In this document: in pieces, positions 24,091-34,690 of the stretch
Position numbering within the stretch: the stretch's first letter is position 1
Layout of the letters: each line of letters starts with the position of its first letter
Program-made: the position numbers and the translations under genes
Notes under the pieces: model-generated
Seen by the model: only the letters and a program-made list of their open reading frames with translations
The model's database searches: none
What the model was told of the DNA's origin: nothing
DNA from: Saururus chinensis
Taxonomy: Eukaryota; Streptophyta; Magnoliopsida; Piperales; Saururaceae
Length of the DNA stretch: 64,000 nucleotides
Reading direction: 5' to 3'
NCBI GenBank assembly: GCA_035235625.1
Contig: CP141149.1
Span: forward strand, 16,929,893 to 16,993,892

Positions 24091-26824
24091 TTTTGACCTT
24101 CTTCATTTCGAAATTCAAAACCGAGACACCATGAAAACACCTTTGAATCTTCATCCATGGTATCAAACATTATCAAAAACTCATCAAACCTTCCAGAACG
24201 CTAATCTAAAGTTTTTTAAGACAAAACCCTAAGAAATCGAAGTGAAATATTAGCATTTATTAAACCAACCATGAGAGCCTAAATCAAGCAAATCCACTTC
24301 AAATAACATCATAAAAACAAAGATTTTTGCTACCCAAAGTTGAGATTGAAAAATCCATTACCTTTCCTTGTTGATTTAGGCCGGAATGGACCTTCAATCT
24401 CCTCCAACACCTTTCAAAAACACAATTTTAAGTTAACATACAATTAATCTCGATTTAGCTTTGAAAAACCAAAAATAAACATTAGATATAGGGTTTTAGA
24501 AGCTTAAAAACTAAAATTTGAAGATTAAGGCTTAGAAAAGAGAGGTAAATTAGTAGTTTTATGCTTTCAAAATGGATTAAAACTAGGATTGAAGTCAAGA
24601 TTAAGAATAGATTAAGAGAAAACCTAGGGTTTAGGCTTGATTAAAGGAGAACATACCTTAATCCCTTTCTAATTCGGGCCTAATTAGGGAATTAGGCCTT
24701 AATTGCCCTCTCCCAACCTATTCCTAAATGGGAAATGGCTCAGCCCTTTCTATTTATAGTAGGGCTTGGGGTATACCTAATGAACTAGTGGGGTATAAAT
24801 AAAAATTCTAGCTAAAAATGGATATTTTGAAGATTTGAGCACTAATTAAATCTGGAAAAATTTTGGATTTTTTTTATAGACTTGTATTGATGTCTAGGTC
24901 ATTTTGGTCTAAAAACCTCAATTTCGTCGGCAAGGCCCATAGGGGAGTCCCACCAAACCCTAATTTTCAAAAATTTAGTAAAAATTCAAAAAATTCCCAA
25001 AAATTAAGAATTGACCAAAAACTACTTAAAACTCATAAATATAGAGTTAGTTTTGCTTAAAACCTTTGGAAGTCCCATTTATTTTTGAAAACCACTGAAT
25101 TTGATTAGAAAACGCTTAAACCACACGATAACCGATAAATAACATTAAAATAGACCGGTTAAAAAATGAGAGTCCTTACATTAAGTATGGTTATAGTAAG
25201 GGAAGTAATCAAAAACAAGATATTATGTGATATATAGATCTGATAGACCGTGTTGATGCGACGTGGATGTTTTTCTAATTTACCATTACCGTATCCAAAA
25301 CCTTACTGAGTTTTACTCACTCCTCTTTCTGTATTTTATTTTGGGGCTTCATGATGTGACATGTAGTTAACTAGGATCCTCCGTATAAGGAATGATCGGG
25401 GAGGCTTAGGAGTATGCGTGGATGCCTCTGGACTTTGCTTTGTTTTCTGATTTACTTTGTTATGATAATAGAACATCATGTATAGTAGTTCTTGTTTCAG
25501 ACTCATGTAACTCTTATGTTTTCCGACCTATTTAAGACTTTCTTAATCAAACCATGTGTGTCGACTAGTATTCTAAGTATATTGGTATAAGACTCGTGGA
25601 CTAATTCAGAGTTAAAGTCATATTTTATTCTACTTATTTCTCTTGCATAAAGGTTTAAAGGTGTGCAACTCGATATGTGTAGTTCACCCAATAGAGAAGT
25701 TAAAGTCTTCTGCAATGTTAAACCAACCTTTTCGCCCCAGTGTGCTTCAACTGTCCCTTGGACTGGGTTTGGCTCGAATCGGGTGAGTGTCGGGGCATGA
25801 CAATTTATTTGCATGCCTATGCAATGGTTTATGCATATGTTGGATGTTCTATAATTGTAAGTAATGTTGGGTCGGATGTATATGGACTGACATGCGGAAT
25901 GGTGGAGGCTTATATGGATAGCATCAATATGTGTATGCTTGATGGGTTAGAGTTAGTTTGGACTAGATCAGACTTTGATGTAATGAGCAAAAAGGTTCAG
26001 TGGGTTGACGGACTTAATTTTGATCTTACTCGAAGATTGTATGACAGTGTGATTTCAGAGGAAAATTACATTAGCATAAAGTATTTAATTCAAACTTGAA
26101 TGTTAAGTAAAACTAAAATGTTAACCTTGTGAGTTTGAGACTTTAGAGGTTCAACAGATTCAGTTTTGTGGTTTAGCCAACCAGTGATTAACCAGCTGAG
26201 CATTTCTCATGTCTAGTCATGGTGTTTATCCTACAGGATGTTGTCTTGGTGCTAATTTAAGCCTAGACGCGTGATGCTCTATTGAGATCTCTATATATTT
26301 TTTCTACCTAGTGATGGCACTATATGATTCTGCCCTTATGTGGTACTGTATGATTCGGCCTGAAGTGGCAATGTGTGATTTTTGCCCTTAGCTGGCAGTG
26401 TACGGCCCCCCAAGTATGGACATTTGCATGCTAAAATAAGTAGAATCATGGAACTACTCTTACCTATTGTGATCATGTGCCCTATGAGCATAGGTGTGTC
26501 TTGCCTTCGAAAAAGTCCATAAAGTCCATGACGTCTAGTTGGAGCTAGTGGCATTCCTTTCCATTGACGTTGGAGCTAATTAGCTTGATAATGGGTCCTA
26601 GCCATTTATTGTAAGTGTAAGAGGTGGAGAAAGACTATAAGTGTATATGTTGAATAAGACTATAAGAGCAGAATTGTAAGTGTAAGAGTTTGAGTAAGAC
26701 ATCATGAGTAAGACTATAAGTGTAAGTATACATAGGACTATGTAGTAAGATGGTACGAACATGAGTTTGTGATATGTATATGGTTATGAGCATCATATTT
26801 CAAGAGACTGATTTGTTTATGTTC

Positions 26825-27405
26825 TACTATTCATGTTATGTTTCACGAACATAACTACTTTGGACTTATAGACTTCACTGTCTATAACTCTCCTACTGGG
26901 TATTTTCTACTAAGTATGAAAAATACTTATTTCCCCTCTTTTGAATTTTAGATATTCTAGTGACTTCTGTGGGTCCTAGCACGAGAGCTTCGTATGCAAG
27001 ACCTAGAGATTTGAGGAGAGGATAGACTTACCGACTTCATGTCAATTTTTGACCATTCATTTTCTTTTGTTTAGTTATGTCACGACTTGAGGTTTTATTT
27101 TGACTATACATGTATTGGGCGAGTTGAAAGCTTATGCATGTATGATTTTGGACTAGTTACTTTTGGACTATTATCGGACTTGTACTTGGCTATGTCTGGG
27201 AGATCTCATGCTCAGGGTTATTAGTCAATGTGTTTGATGATTTATAAAAAAATTCACTCTGTAGTTTAAAATTAATGATGTGAAAAATATAAAATATTTT
27301 TACAGGTTTTGATTTTTTGTCAAATTTTACAAATTACTGTCATTTATGTTGTAAAAAATTTTGTAAAATTTATGGAAAATGGGTTGATAAACCCGGGGCA
27401 TGACA
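26825..27405. repeat. Right arm of the long inverted repeat (LTR end)
   Basis: Ends AACCCGGGGCATGACA at 27405. Its reverse complement matches 15006-15590 along almost the full length. The 26100-26820 part, left of the arm, shows no clear match to the sequence right of 15590. Confidence 0.85.
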
Positions 27406-27410
27406 GTTCC

Positions 27411-28780
27411 ATCCACACCACGTAAGTTTTTGGCCCATTTCAATAATTTCATGATCTCATATGCTAGGGCCTCACAAAAGAAAACAAGGTCAAATTGAAT
27501 AATGCTACAACTACTCGCGCATGTGAATTCTTGTCGTAGATGTGCCACGATGAGCTACCCTATGAATAAGCTCATTTCAAAATGTGTGTCCTATGCCTTC
27601 ATTGTGGCACACATACAACTAGTATTCTTGGGTGCAAGCGGCCGTAACATTTTCATTTTAAATTTTATGGTGAACATTTTTTAGGATTACAAGTGGATGA
27701 CCGATGCAGTGTGTCAGCCACATCTATCCTTTTCACTTGTCCCCTTACTTCCGAGACACAATGGAGGATTGGGTTGGAGGATCCATCACATTTTCTAAAT
27801 TTTCACAAATTACAATTAGGGGTGATAAAGAGCCAAGCGAGCTCATGATCAACTTGACTTGCCTCAACTTGTGGCTCAAAATTGAGCTTTTTGAGTTGAG
27901 CTCAGCTCCAATCGGCTCAACATGGCTCAGCTTAAGCATCATGGGGCTCAATTTTTTTACATATTATTATTAAAAATATAATTATATAGTTTCTCCTTCA
28001 TACATAGTAATTTATTCTGAGATATTAAATAAAACTATTAATGATAACAAGAATACATATGCATAATGTGTGTAAATATAGATTAGACAAAATAAAATAA
28101 AAATAAAGTATGTATTAAACAAAAATTTTCTTACATATTGTAATTAGAATACTTGCTTTTAGGATTATATTGTACACATCAGACAAAGGTATATTCATAT
28201 TTAGGACCAATTTGGAAGATAGGTCTCATTTGATTAGAACTTAAAGAATTTTCCAACAGCGTAAAAAATGTGTACCTTGTGTAATATAGAAAAAATAGAT
28301 GAATTTATTATCTAGTATATGTGTCAGACCTATAAAAATTGAAAAAACATATTCATGTAAGATCTCATTTAGTAAAACTTATTGAGAGCTTTCCAACCAT
28401 ACAAAAAATGCATGAATACACAATTATAAGTGTAATATATAATTTTACAAAGTTAAAATTAACATAACTTAAAAAATAATACTTATGTTATGTCAACAAT
28501 TAATATTATGTTGACATTTGACAAACATCTAAAAAAATATAAGTAAATAATTTTACTAAAATTTCAAATTATATGACAATTTTGTAAAGATTAGATTGTT
28601 AAATTAAGTTTAAAAGCTAAGTAAAATAGAAATTACGAGTAAAAAGGTAAAAATTTAAAAAAATTACCATCATTCAATTTGCATACGATATGTTAGGACA
28701 GACTTTATCATCATCGCACATGCTGGCCAACGATTATTCGTAACCCGACGAGTGGGTCCTGTAATGTCCGCCGTGTGATC
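27411..28780. other. Spacer and promoter side of the PPR gene
   Basis: Very AT-rich, with no coding frame I trust. 27820-27950 has repeated GAGCTC/GGCTCA words typical of an unclassified plant repeat. 28215-28440 holds two diverged copies of a block with TCTCATTT...CTTTCCAAC, about 125 bp apart. The promoter of the PPR gene probably lies in the last 250 bases. Confidence 0.4.
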
Positions 28781-28969
28781 AGTGATCGACGCGCAAGATT
28801 CAAACCAGCCGATATCGGTGCTTTCACTAGAGTTTGAGAAACTCGAACTCCCCAAAATGCCTCCAGACCGTACACGTAATTACGTCAAACTTCCCACTTC
28901 CCGCCACAAGACTGAACATACTTTTCGGGTCCGACCCGCTAGGTTGCTGAGGTCCGGCGCCGACGAAAC

Positions 28970-30727
28970 ATGCGTCCCCTTCCCTCCGCCCTCCTCTGCC
29001 GCCCATGCCCTAGCCCGACGCCCTCCCCCCGTTTCTCCTCTTCTTCCCCGTCGTGGCTTTCTGATCCCGGCAACCCCCTCCTCCGATGGCCACCTCAACC
29101 ACCGCTGCCTGCGGAGCCTCCGCCCTGCATCCCTCCTTCCCCACCACCGCCCTGGGACTCGGCCGAAACTTCCGCTCTTCTCCGTGACTCTACCCTCTCC
29201 CCGACCGCTCTCGATCGGGCCCGCCCCAACCTCGACCTGGACGTCCTGGAGTCTCTGGTACGGGCCAACTCCTTCTCCCCCAGGCCCGTTCTCGTCCTCT
29301 ACGACTGGGCCTGCGCCAGCCAACCCGAGTTCCGGCGCACGCCCTCCCTCCTCGCCGCCGTCGTCGACCTACTCGCCAGGTCCCGCCTCTTCGCCTCAGC
29401 CTGGCGCCTCATCCTCCCCCGCCTGGGCGATCCCTGCTCCCCGCCTCCGCTCTCCGCCTTTGCCGCCCTCATACGCCGCTACGCCCGAGACAGCATGCCC
29501 CAGTCGGCTGTCCGCACCTTCGAATTCCTGGTCGAAACCGATCAATTTTCCGATCTCAATGCAACTGAAGCCTTCGAAATTCTACTCGATGCACTGTGTA
29601 AGGAAGGGCAAACGGTGGCGGCGGCGGATTACTTCAATAAGCTCCAGTCATCAGCTGCTTCGGTGATGCCGGTGGCCACTCCTTCGGTCCGGGCGTACAA
29701 CATCCTCCTCAACGGGTGGTTCCGTTCCCGGAAATTACGCAAGGCGGAGAGCCTGTGGGCGGAGATGAAGCAGGCAGATGTTCGGCCCACTGTCGTCACC
29801 TATGGGACCCTTGTGGAGGGCTACTGCCGGATGCGCCGGCCGGAGCAGGCGATGAAGCTGTTGTCGGAGATGAAAATGAATGAAATTGAGGTCAATGTGA
29901 TTGTATACAACCCCATTGTCGATGCTCTGGCGGAAGCTGGGAGGTTTAAGGATGCGGCCAATATGCTCGAGAAAATGCCTCTTTATGGCCTGGAGCCGAA
30001 TGTCTCCACGTTTAATTCCCTGGTGAAGGGCTACTGCAAGGCAGGGGATCTTGTTGGCGCGAGCAAGGCTCTCAAATCCATGATTGGGAGGGGGATCATT
30101 CCGACTGCAACAACATATAACTATTTCTTTCGGTGTTTTGCAAAGACTGGGAGGATTGAGGAAGGGATGAATTTGTATACAAAGATGATTGGATCTGGGT
30201 ATGAACCTGATCGGCTCACGTATCATCTGCTGTTGAAGATGTTATGTGAGAAGGAGAGGTTGGATTTGGCTGTCCAAATTGTGAAGGAAATGAGTGCTAG
30301 GGGATTTGACAAAGACCTTGCGATGAGCACAATGTTGGTGCACTTGCTGGGCAGGTTAGGGAGACTGGAGGAAGCTTGCGGGGAGTTTGAGGGAATGGTG
30401 GGAAGAGGCTTGGTCCCTCAGTACATTACCTACAGGATGTTGTTGGATGAACTAAAAACAGTGGCCTTGTTTGATCTGGCAAGGAAGATATCGGTATTGA
30501 TGGATAGACTCCCTCACTCCACTAAGCTGCCTGATACATTTAGATGGGAGCGAGACAGGCCGAGAGATGAACGGTCTCAGATAATGCAAAAAGCTCAATT
30601 GATGTCAGATGTTCTTAAGACATGTAAGGATCCAAGAGAGCTGAGAAAGAGGAAGGGAGAAAAAAGTGCAGCCGCACGAGCAAATAGGTTGATTGAGGAT
30701 ATCAAAAGAAGAGTTTATGCAGATTAA
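28970..30727 (+). CDS. P-class pentatricopeptide repeat protein, probably organellar (At5g11310/SOAR1-like)
   Basis: A single uninterrupted exon of 585 residues. The first 60-70 residues are rich in Ser, Pro and Arg with few acidic residues, as in mitochondrial or plastid transit peptides. From about residue 200 there are about nine 35-residue PPR motifs; clear ones begin near 242 (AYNILLNGWFRSRKLRKAE), 277 (VTYGTLVEGYC), 312 (IVYNPIVDALAEAG), 347 (STFNSLVKGYCKAG), 382 (TTYNYFFRCFAKTG), 417 and 452. No E or DYW editing domain follows; the basic tail ends with ANRLIEDIKRRVYAD. P-class proteins bind organellar RNA one repeat per base. Resemblance to Arabidopsis At5g11310 (SOAR1) is from memory and only moderately certain. 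The 5' third is very GC-rich, as in monocot genes. Confidence 0.92.
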   Translation: MRPLPSALLCRPCPSPTPSPRFSSSSPSWLSDPGNPLLRWPPQPPLPAEPPPCIPPSPPPPWDSAETSALLRDSTLSPTALDRARPNLDLDVLESLVRANSFSPRPVLVLYDWACASQPEFRRTPSLLAAVVDLLARSRLFASAWRLILPRLGDPCSPPPLSAFAALIRRYARDSMPQSAVRTFEFLVETDQFSDLNATEAFEILLDALCKEGQTVAAADYFNKLQSSAASVMPVATPSVRAYNILLNGWFRSRKLRKAESLWAEMKQADVRPTVVTYGTLVEGYCRMRRPEQAMKLLSEMKMNEIEVNVIVYNPIVDALAEAGRFKDAANMLEKMPLYGLEPNVSTFNSLVKGYCKAGDLVGASKALKSMIGRGIIPTATTYNYFFRCFAKTGRIEEGMNLYTKMIGSGYEPDRLTYHLLLKMLCEKERLDLAVQIVKEMSARGFDKDLAMSTMLVHLLGRLGRLEEACGEFEGMVGRGLVPQYITYRMLLDELKTVALFDLARKISVLMDRLPHSTKLPDTFRWERDRPRDERSQIMQKAQLMSDVLKTCKDPRELRKRKGEKSAAARANRLIEDIKRRVYAD

Positions 30728-31224
30728 TTACAGTTTCCTTGGGAAAATAGGGATTACAATGACTGATTTTCTGATCTTTGGCTATCAAGTAAATGCGAGA
30801 ACAGTGGAAGGCCATTTTAGTAGGAATTTACTGAAAAAATTGTTCAGAGAAATACATTTGGAGTGGAGATAACAGATTCCTGAAAGTCCAAAGTTTGAAT
30901 GAATTAAGTAGGAAGTTTTTCTGAAAATGCTAAAATATCAGGTAAGCATTGTTCCTGGAAAAATGACCTTGAAATACTGAGGGGTGCTAACTTGCATTTT
31001 GCTATGGTATATTTTCAATTGTGAGGCTTGTCAAGTTGGAACCGCTGCTGCTCTGCAAAACCATGGGAAATTGGCGCGAGACTACATCAAGAATCATCTT
31101 TGGTCATTCTTATTTATGGCATTGCCCGTATCAGCATCTAATTGGCCATATCTTTGATGTTCTTCCTTTTGAGTTCTGATTGGTTGTTAGGCTAAAAAAG
31201 GCTGAATTTTATGACCTGGCAAAC

Positions 31225-31590
31225 AGCAGTATGTCTGTTCATTTGATGAGCAGTTTGGTAATATTGGAGGAGGCTTTTGAGAGTTTCAGTGGCGGTAAGT
31301 GTGGGTGGGGGGTCGTAAATACATTCCTTTTTGGATGCTGTTGAATGAACTGAAGGAATTTGAAGATGGTTGATTTGGCAAGGAGGATATTGATGGATGG
31401 ACGTTGGCACTCAACCAAGTTGTCTGATGGTTTTTAATGGAAGGGAGACATGCCCAGGTTGGGAGGTCAATAACAATGTCGGCTGTTTAACGGACATGCA
31501 CGGATCTAAGAGCCGAGAAAGAGGAAGGGTAGATGTTAGTGCAGTTGCACAAGCAAAATGGTTTGTGTAGGAAATTAAGAGTGTAGTTTA
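31225..31590 (+). pseudogene. Decayed tandem duplicate of the PPR gene 3' end
   Basis: Many stretches match the PPR C-terminal coding region at 30330-30715 in order: TTGATGAGCAGTTTGGT, TGGATGCTGTTGAATGAACT, TTTGGCAAGGAGGATATTG, CACTCAACCAAGTTGTCTGA and GAGAAAGAGGAAGG. Frameshifts and stops break every frame. Its matching 3' flank is displaced to about 35296-35600 by the CACTA-like insertion between them. Confidence 0.8.
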
Positions 31591-32334
31591 AGCAGTTTAC
31601 TTTTAATCTGGATTGGGTATTATCACGGATCTTAATATCCTCTCCAGCACAGTAGGAGTCCTTTGTAGCAGAAGTTTTAGAACTGGTTTTGGTAGAAAAA
31701 GTACACTCAGGTTTACTCGCCCTTGATTAATAGCATTCTTTGGAAGCTCTTCATTTATTGTCACTGCAACAAAACTGAAGTGTCGCCAACTCTTCATTTA
31801 TTGTCACTCAACAAAATTGAAGCGTGGCTATTAAATATTAGCGAGGCAGAAAAAGCGTCGCTACATGTGTCAATTAAAGTGTAGTCACTACTGCTTATTA
31901 GTGATGCTTAAGCGTCGCTAAAAGTTTAACATTAATGATATATATTTATATGTTGTTAATAATTTTACTTTTGTGACACATAATTAAGCATCAATAATAT
32001 TAAATTATTAGCGATGCATAGATTTATATGTCGCTAATAAGTGGTTTATGCGTTGTTAATAATTTTATAATATGTAAAAAAATTTATTAACGACACATAA
32101 TTATAAGCGTCGCTAATATATCTTATTAACGACGCTAAATTATGCATTGGTAATGTTCACTAATAATTTTAAAAAAAATATTATTAGCAGGGCATAATAA
32201 TATACATCACTAATGAAAAGCTATTAGCGACGTTTGATAAATGTTGTTACTATAAAAATATTTTAAAAAATATATATATTATTAGCGACGATAATGATAT
32301 GCGTAGCTAAAAATTATTTTTTTTTTAAAAAAAA

Positions 32335-32700
32335 AAGCCCGCCAGTGGCAAGCCCGGCGGGGAAGAGGGAAGTGGCCGGAATCTGGCCCCCCAGCTCCCT
32401 CCCGCTCTCTCCCTGTCTCCACCCCACCCCCCCCCCCCCCCTCTTCTCAGTAACATAGAGGGGGATGGATGTGTGTGGATGGGGGAGGGCCCTCCCCCCT
32501 TTTGTTTACAGAGAGGACCAGGGGTTGTGGAAGGGTGAGGGACCAGGGGAGGGGGGCAGTGGCCGCGGGGGTGGTGGGAGAAGGGGAAGGGGGGGCGGCC
32601 ACCCTTCTCTATGAATAGAGAGGGAGGGGAAGGAGGGGGTGGAGGTGGGGGCCCGGTGAGCAGCGGTTGTTGGCGGCAGAGCCAGAGGAGAGAGGGGCGG
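32335..32700. other. GC-rich block inside the CACTA-like element
   Basis: A sharply GC-rich segment with a run of about 14 C (near 32428) and alternating GGGG and CCCC tracts, unlike the AT-rich DNA on both sides. It could be a captured host GC-rich fragment; no open frame reads as a known protein. Confidence 0.5.
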
Positions 32701-32867
32701 GTTGGAAGGTTAAATAACTAAACTGCACGGGCAAAAATTTCTTGCACAGGTTAAAAAAAAAACATCTATTAGCAACGCCATTAATGCACTAGTTATTAAC
32801 GACATAAATGCTATGTGTCACTAATACACTAGTTATTAGTGACACATAAAGCATGCGTCGTTACAGT

Positions 32868-34690
32868 CTCTCTCCCTCCTCTCTCTCTCTTCCTCTTTCT
32901 CTCTCTACCCTCTCTCTCTCCCCTCTTCTTCTCTCTCCTCTCTTTCCCTCTCTCTCCTCTCCTCACTCTCTCTCTTCTCTCTCTCTCCCTCCTCTCTCTC
33001 TTCCCCTCTCTCCCCCTCTCCCTCCTCTCTCTCTTCCTCTCTCTCCCCCTCTCCCTCCTCTCTCTCTTCCTCTCTCTCCCCCTCTCCCTCCTCTCTCTCT
33101 CCCCCTCTCTCCCTCCTCTCTCTCCCTCTCTTTTATTTAATTTTTTTATAAAAAATTGTAGTTGTGATGCATAACAGTATGTGTCACTAATACATAAGGT
33201 AAGTAGTAGCGACGCATACTGATATGCGTCACTACTGTACATGGGTACTAGCGATACATAGGTTTATGCGTCCCTATTACCTGAGTATAGTAGTGACGCA
33301 TACCATTATACGTCGTTATTATCCATTTTTTATTTTTTAAAATTTTTAAAAATAATTTATAATTAAAAACTTTTCCTCCCCTCTTTCTTTCTCTTCCTCT
33401 CTCTCCTCTCTAGCTCTCTCCCTCTCTCTCCTCTCTCTCTCTCTCTTTCTCTCTCTCCCCTCTCCTCGTTTTCATACACTTCTACCGTAGCTGCGACACA
33501 GATGGACTCTGTCACTCAAGTGTACGCCTTCCCAAACTTCGCCCTTTCAATCTGCAACCTTCCAACTGGTAGTGACTTGTCATACTCGAATTGGAGCAGA
33601 TTCAAGGAAGATCACTCTTGAATTCCCATGCATGTTGAAGCATTCCCTGTGAGTGTACGAGGAGACAACATACGGAACTTAAGTCATGGTTCTCAAAAGC
33701 GTGTGAGCAACAATAGGTCCCACTTGGACAATGTTTCAACCATCTTGGTAAACTATTTACTTTGCTTGTTTCGCTAAGAATCTATTTGAATTTTGTTGCT
33801 CAGGTTTTTAGGTTTGAGCAAAAGAAGTACTTTTTGAAAATTCATTTTTTCCTTCAACACCGTTTCTCCCTTTTCCCTTCTCTCTATCTCATCTTTCCTC
33901 CTCCCTCCTCTCTCCTCACTCTCTCTCTATCTCTATCTCTATCTCTTTTAATTTATTTTTTTAAATAAAAAAATTCCTATTAGCGACACATATAAGTATG
34001 CATCGCTGCTAACCTGGGGTAATAGTGATGCATACAAATGTGTCGCTACTACACTAGAATAGTAGTGACACATATATGTATGCGGGCCGAGGTTAGTAGC
34101 GATGCATATATAGGAATTTTTATATTTTTTTAAAATTAAAAAATTATTTATAATAAAAATTTTAATCTCTCTCACCTCTCTCTCTTCCTCTCTCCCTGCT
34201 CTTCTCTCTCTCTCTCTTCCTCTCTCACTCTTTCCACTCTCTCTCTTCTTTCTATCTCCTCGCTCCTCTCTCTCTCTCCCCTCTCCTCACTCTCCCAATC
34301 TCTTTTAATTTAAACTTTTTCAAAATAAAAAAATTGCTAGTAGCGACACATATGGCATACATCGCTACTAACTTAGCATAGTAGTAACACATTCATATAT
34401 TAGCGACGCATACGTATATTTTTATTTATTTTTTGAAATTATTAAAAATAATTTATAATATCAATTTTAATCCTCTCATCTCTCCTCTCTCTTTCATCTC
34501 TTTCTCTCTCCCTCTCTCTCTCTCTCCTCTCTCTCCCCCTCTCTCTCCTCTCTCTCTTCCTCTCTCTCTCCTCTTTCTCTCTCTCCTCTCTCTCTATCTT
34601 CTTCTCTCTCTTCTCTCTATCTTCCTCTCTTTCTCTCTCCTCTCTCTTCCTCCCCTCTCTTTCTCTCTCTCCCTCCTCTCTCTCTCACTA
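32868..34690. repeat. Repeating units of CT-rich block plus TAGCGACG palindrome
   Basis: Five CT-rich blocks (about 32868-33130, 33374-33470, 33880-33955, 34165-34305 and 34469-34690) alternate with AT-rich spacers. The spacers each contain AATAATTTATAAT-type sequence and one to three palindromes such as AGCGACGCATACTGATATGCGTC. The order (CT block, TTTTAATTT, palindromes, AAAATAATTTATAA, CT block) recurs, so units of roughly 300-500 bp were amplified. Frames through the CT blocks are Ser-Leu repeats, not genes. Confidence 0.75.
33475..33870. other. Unique-looking segment inside the CACTA repeat array
   Basis: About 400 bp of normal base composition interrupting the repeat units, from CGTTTTCATACACTTCTACC to TTTGAGCAAAAGAAGTAC. 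It may be a captured gene piece; no protein family is recognised and no long frame is open. Confidence 0.4.

Larger units (their letters stand above)
18975..25180 (-). mobile_element. Truncated Ty3/gypsy (Del/Tekay-like) element: 5' LTR, gag, protease
   Basis: Read on the minus strand: a 5' LTR (25180 to 21937), a decayed primer-binding site (TTTGGTATTGGAG, about 21930), gag (from 21720) and the retropepsin domain (19403-18984). The element then stops abruptly at about 18980, with reverse transcriptase, RNase H, integrase and the 3' LTR missing. It sits inside the solo LTR 16717-25802, which resumes right after 25180. The missing 3' half must have been deleted after insertion. The lineage name is a judgement from LTR style and protease wording. 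Confidence 0.72.
21937..25180 (-). repeat. 5' LTR of the nested gypsy element
   Basis: On the minus strand it starts TGTAAGGACTCTC at 25180 and ends near GTGCCAGGGCATGA at 21937, about 3.2 kb. A TATA-like CTATAAATAGAAAGG (minus) lies at about 24755. It shares start, end, TATA region and the GTTCGA cluster with the solo LTR into which the element inserted, so the two belong to related families. Confidence 0.75.
16717..25802 (+). mobile_element. Solo LTR (plus strand) with ATTTA target-site duplication, split by a later insertion
   Basis: The LTR starts TGTAAGATCTCTAAAC (16717) and ends GTCGGGGCATGACA (25802). ATTTA lies on both sides (16712-16716 and 25803-25807). A TATA-like CTATAAATAAAAAGG is at about 17135, in the expected place. 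The LTR is broken at about 18970 by the minus-strand gypsy element and resumes at 25181, so its own length is near 2.9 kb. No primer-binding site or internal coding belongs to it, so it is a solo LTR left by recombination between two LTRs. Confidence 0.78.
14307..27410 (-). mobile_element. Outer nested Ty3/gypsy-like insertion bounded by GTTCC target-site duplication
   Basis: GTTCC occurs immediately before TGTCATGCCC (14307-14311) and immediately after GGGGCATGACA (27406-27410), so 14312-27405 behaves as one insertion. Inside, on the minus strand, are an LTR end GGGGTGTGACA at 15006, a tRNA-Met-like primer-binding site, and a short gag-like remnant leading to 14312. The right-hand part (15006-27405) would be the 5' LTR, about 3.3 kb once the nested solo LTR at 16717-25802 is removed. 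Most of the coding region is gone. The boundaries rest on a 5-bp match plus TG...CA ends; the internal orientation is inferred. Confidence 0.6.

Noticed and set aside
25740-26099. 119-residue plus frame after the solo LTR
   Set aside because: It crosses the LTR end and the target-site duplication, so it cannot be a single gene.
28880-29323. 147-residue minus-strand frame under the PPR gene
   Set aside because: Gly/Arg/Glu low-complexity complement of the same GC-rich coding sequence.
28782-29666. 294-residue plus-strand frame overlapping the PPR gene start
   Set aside because: It is rich in Pro, Ser and Arg and lies in another frame over the GC-rich 5' part of the PPR gene; open frames there are a side effect of GC content.
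32829-33242. 137-residue Arg/Glu/Gly frame and its Ser/Leu complements
   Set aside because: These are the CT-rich blocks of the CACTA-like element, not protein coding.
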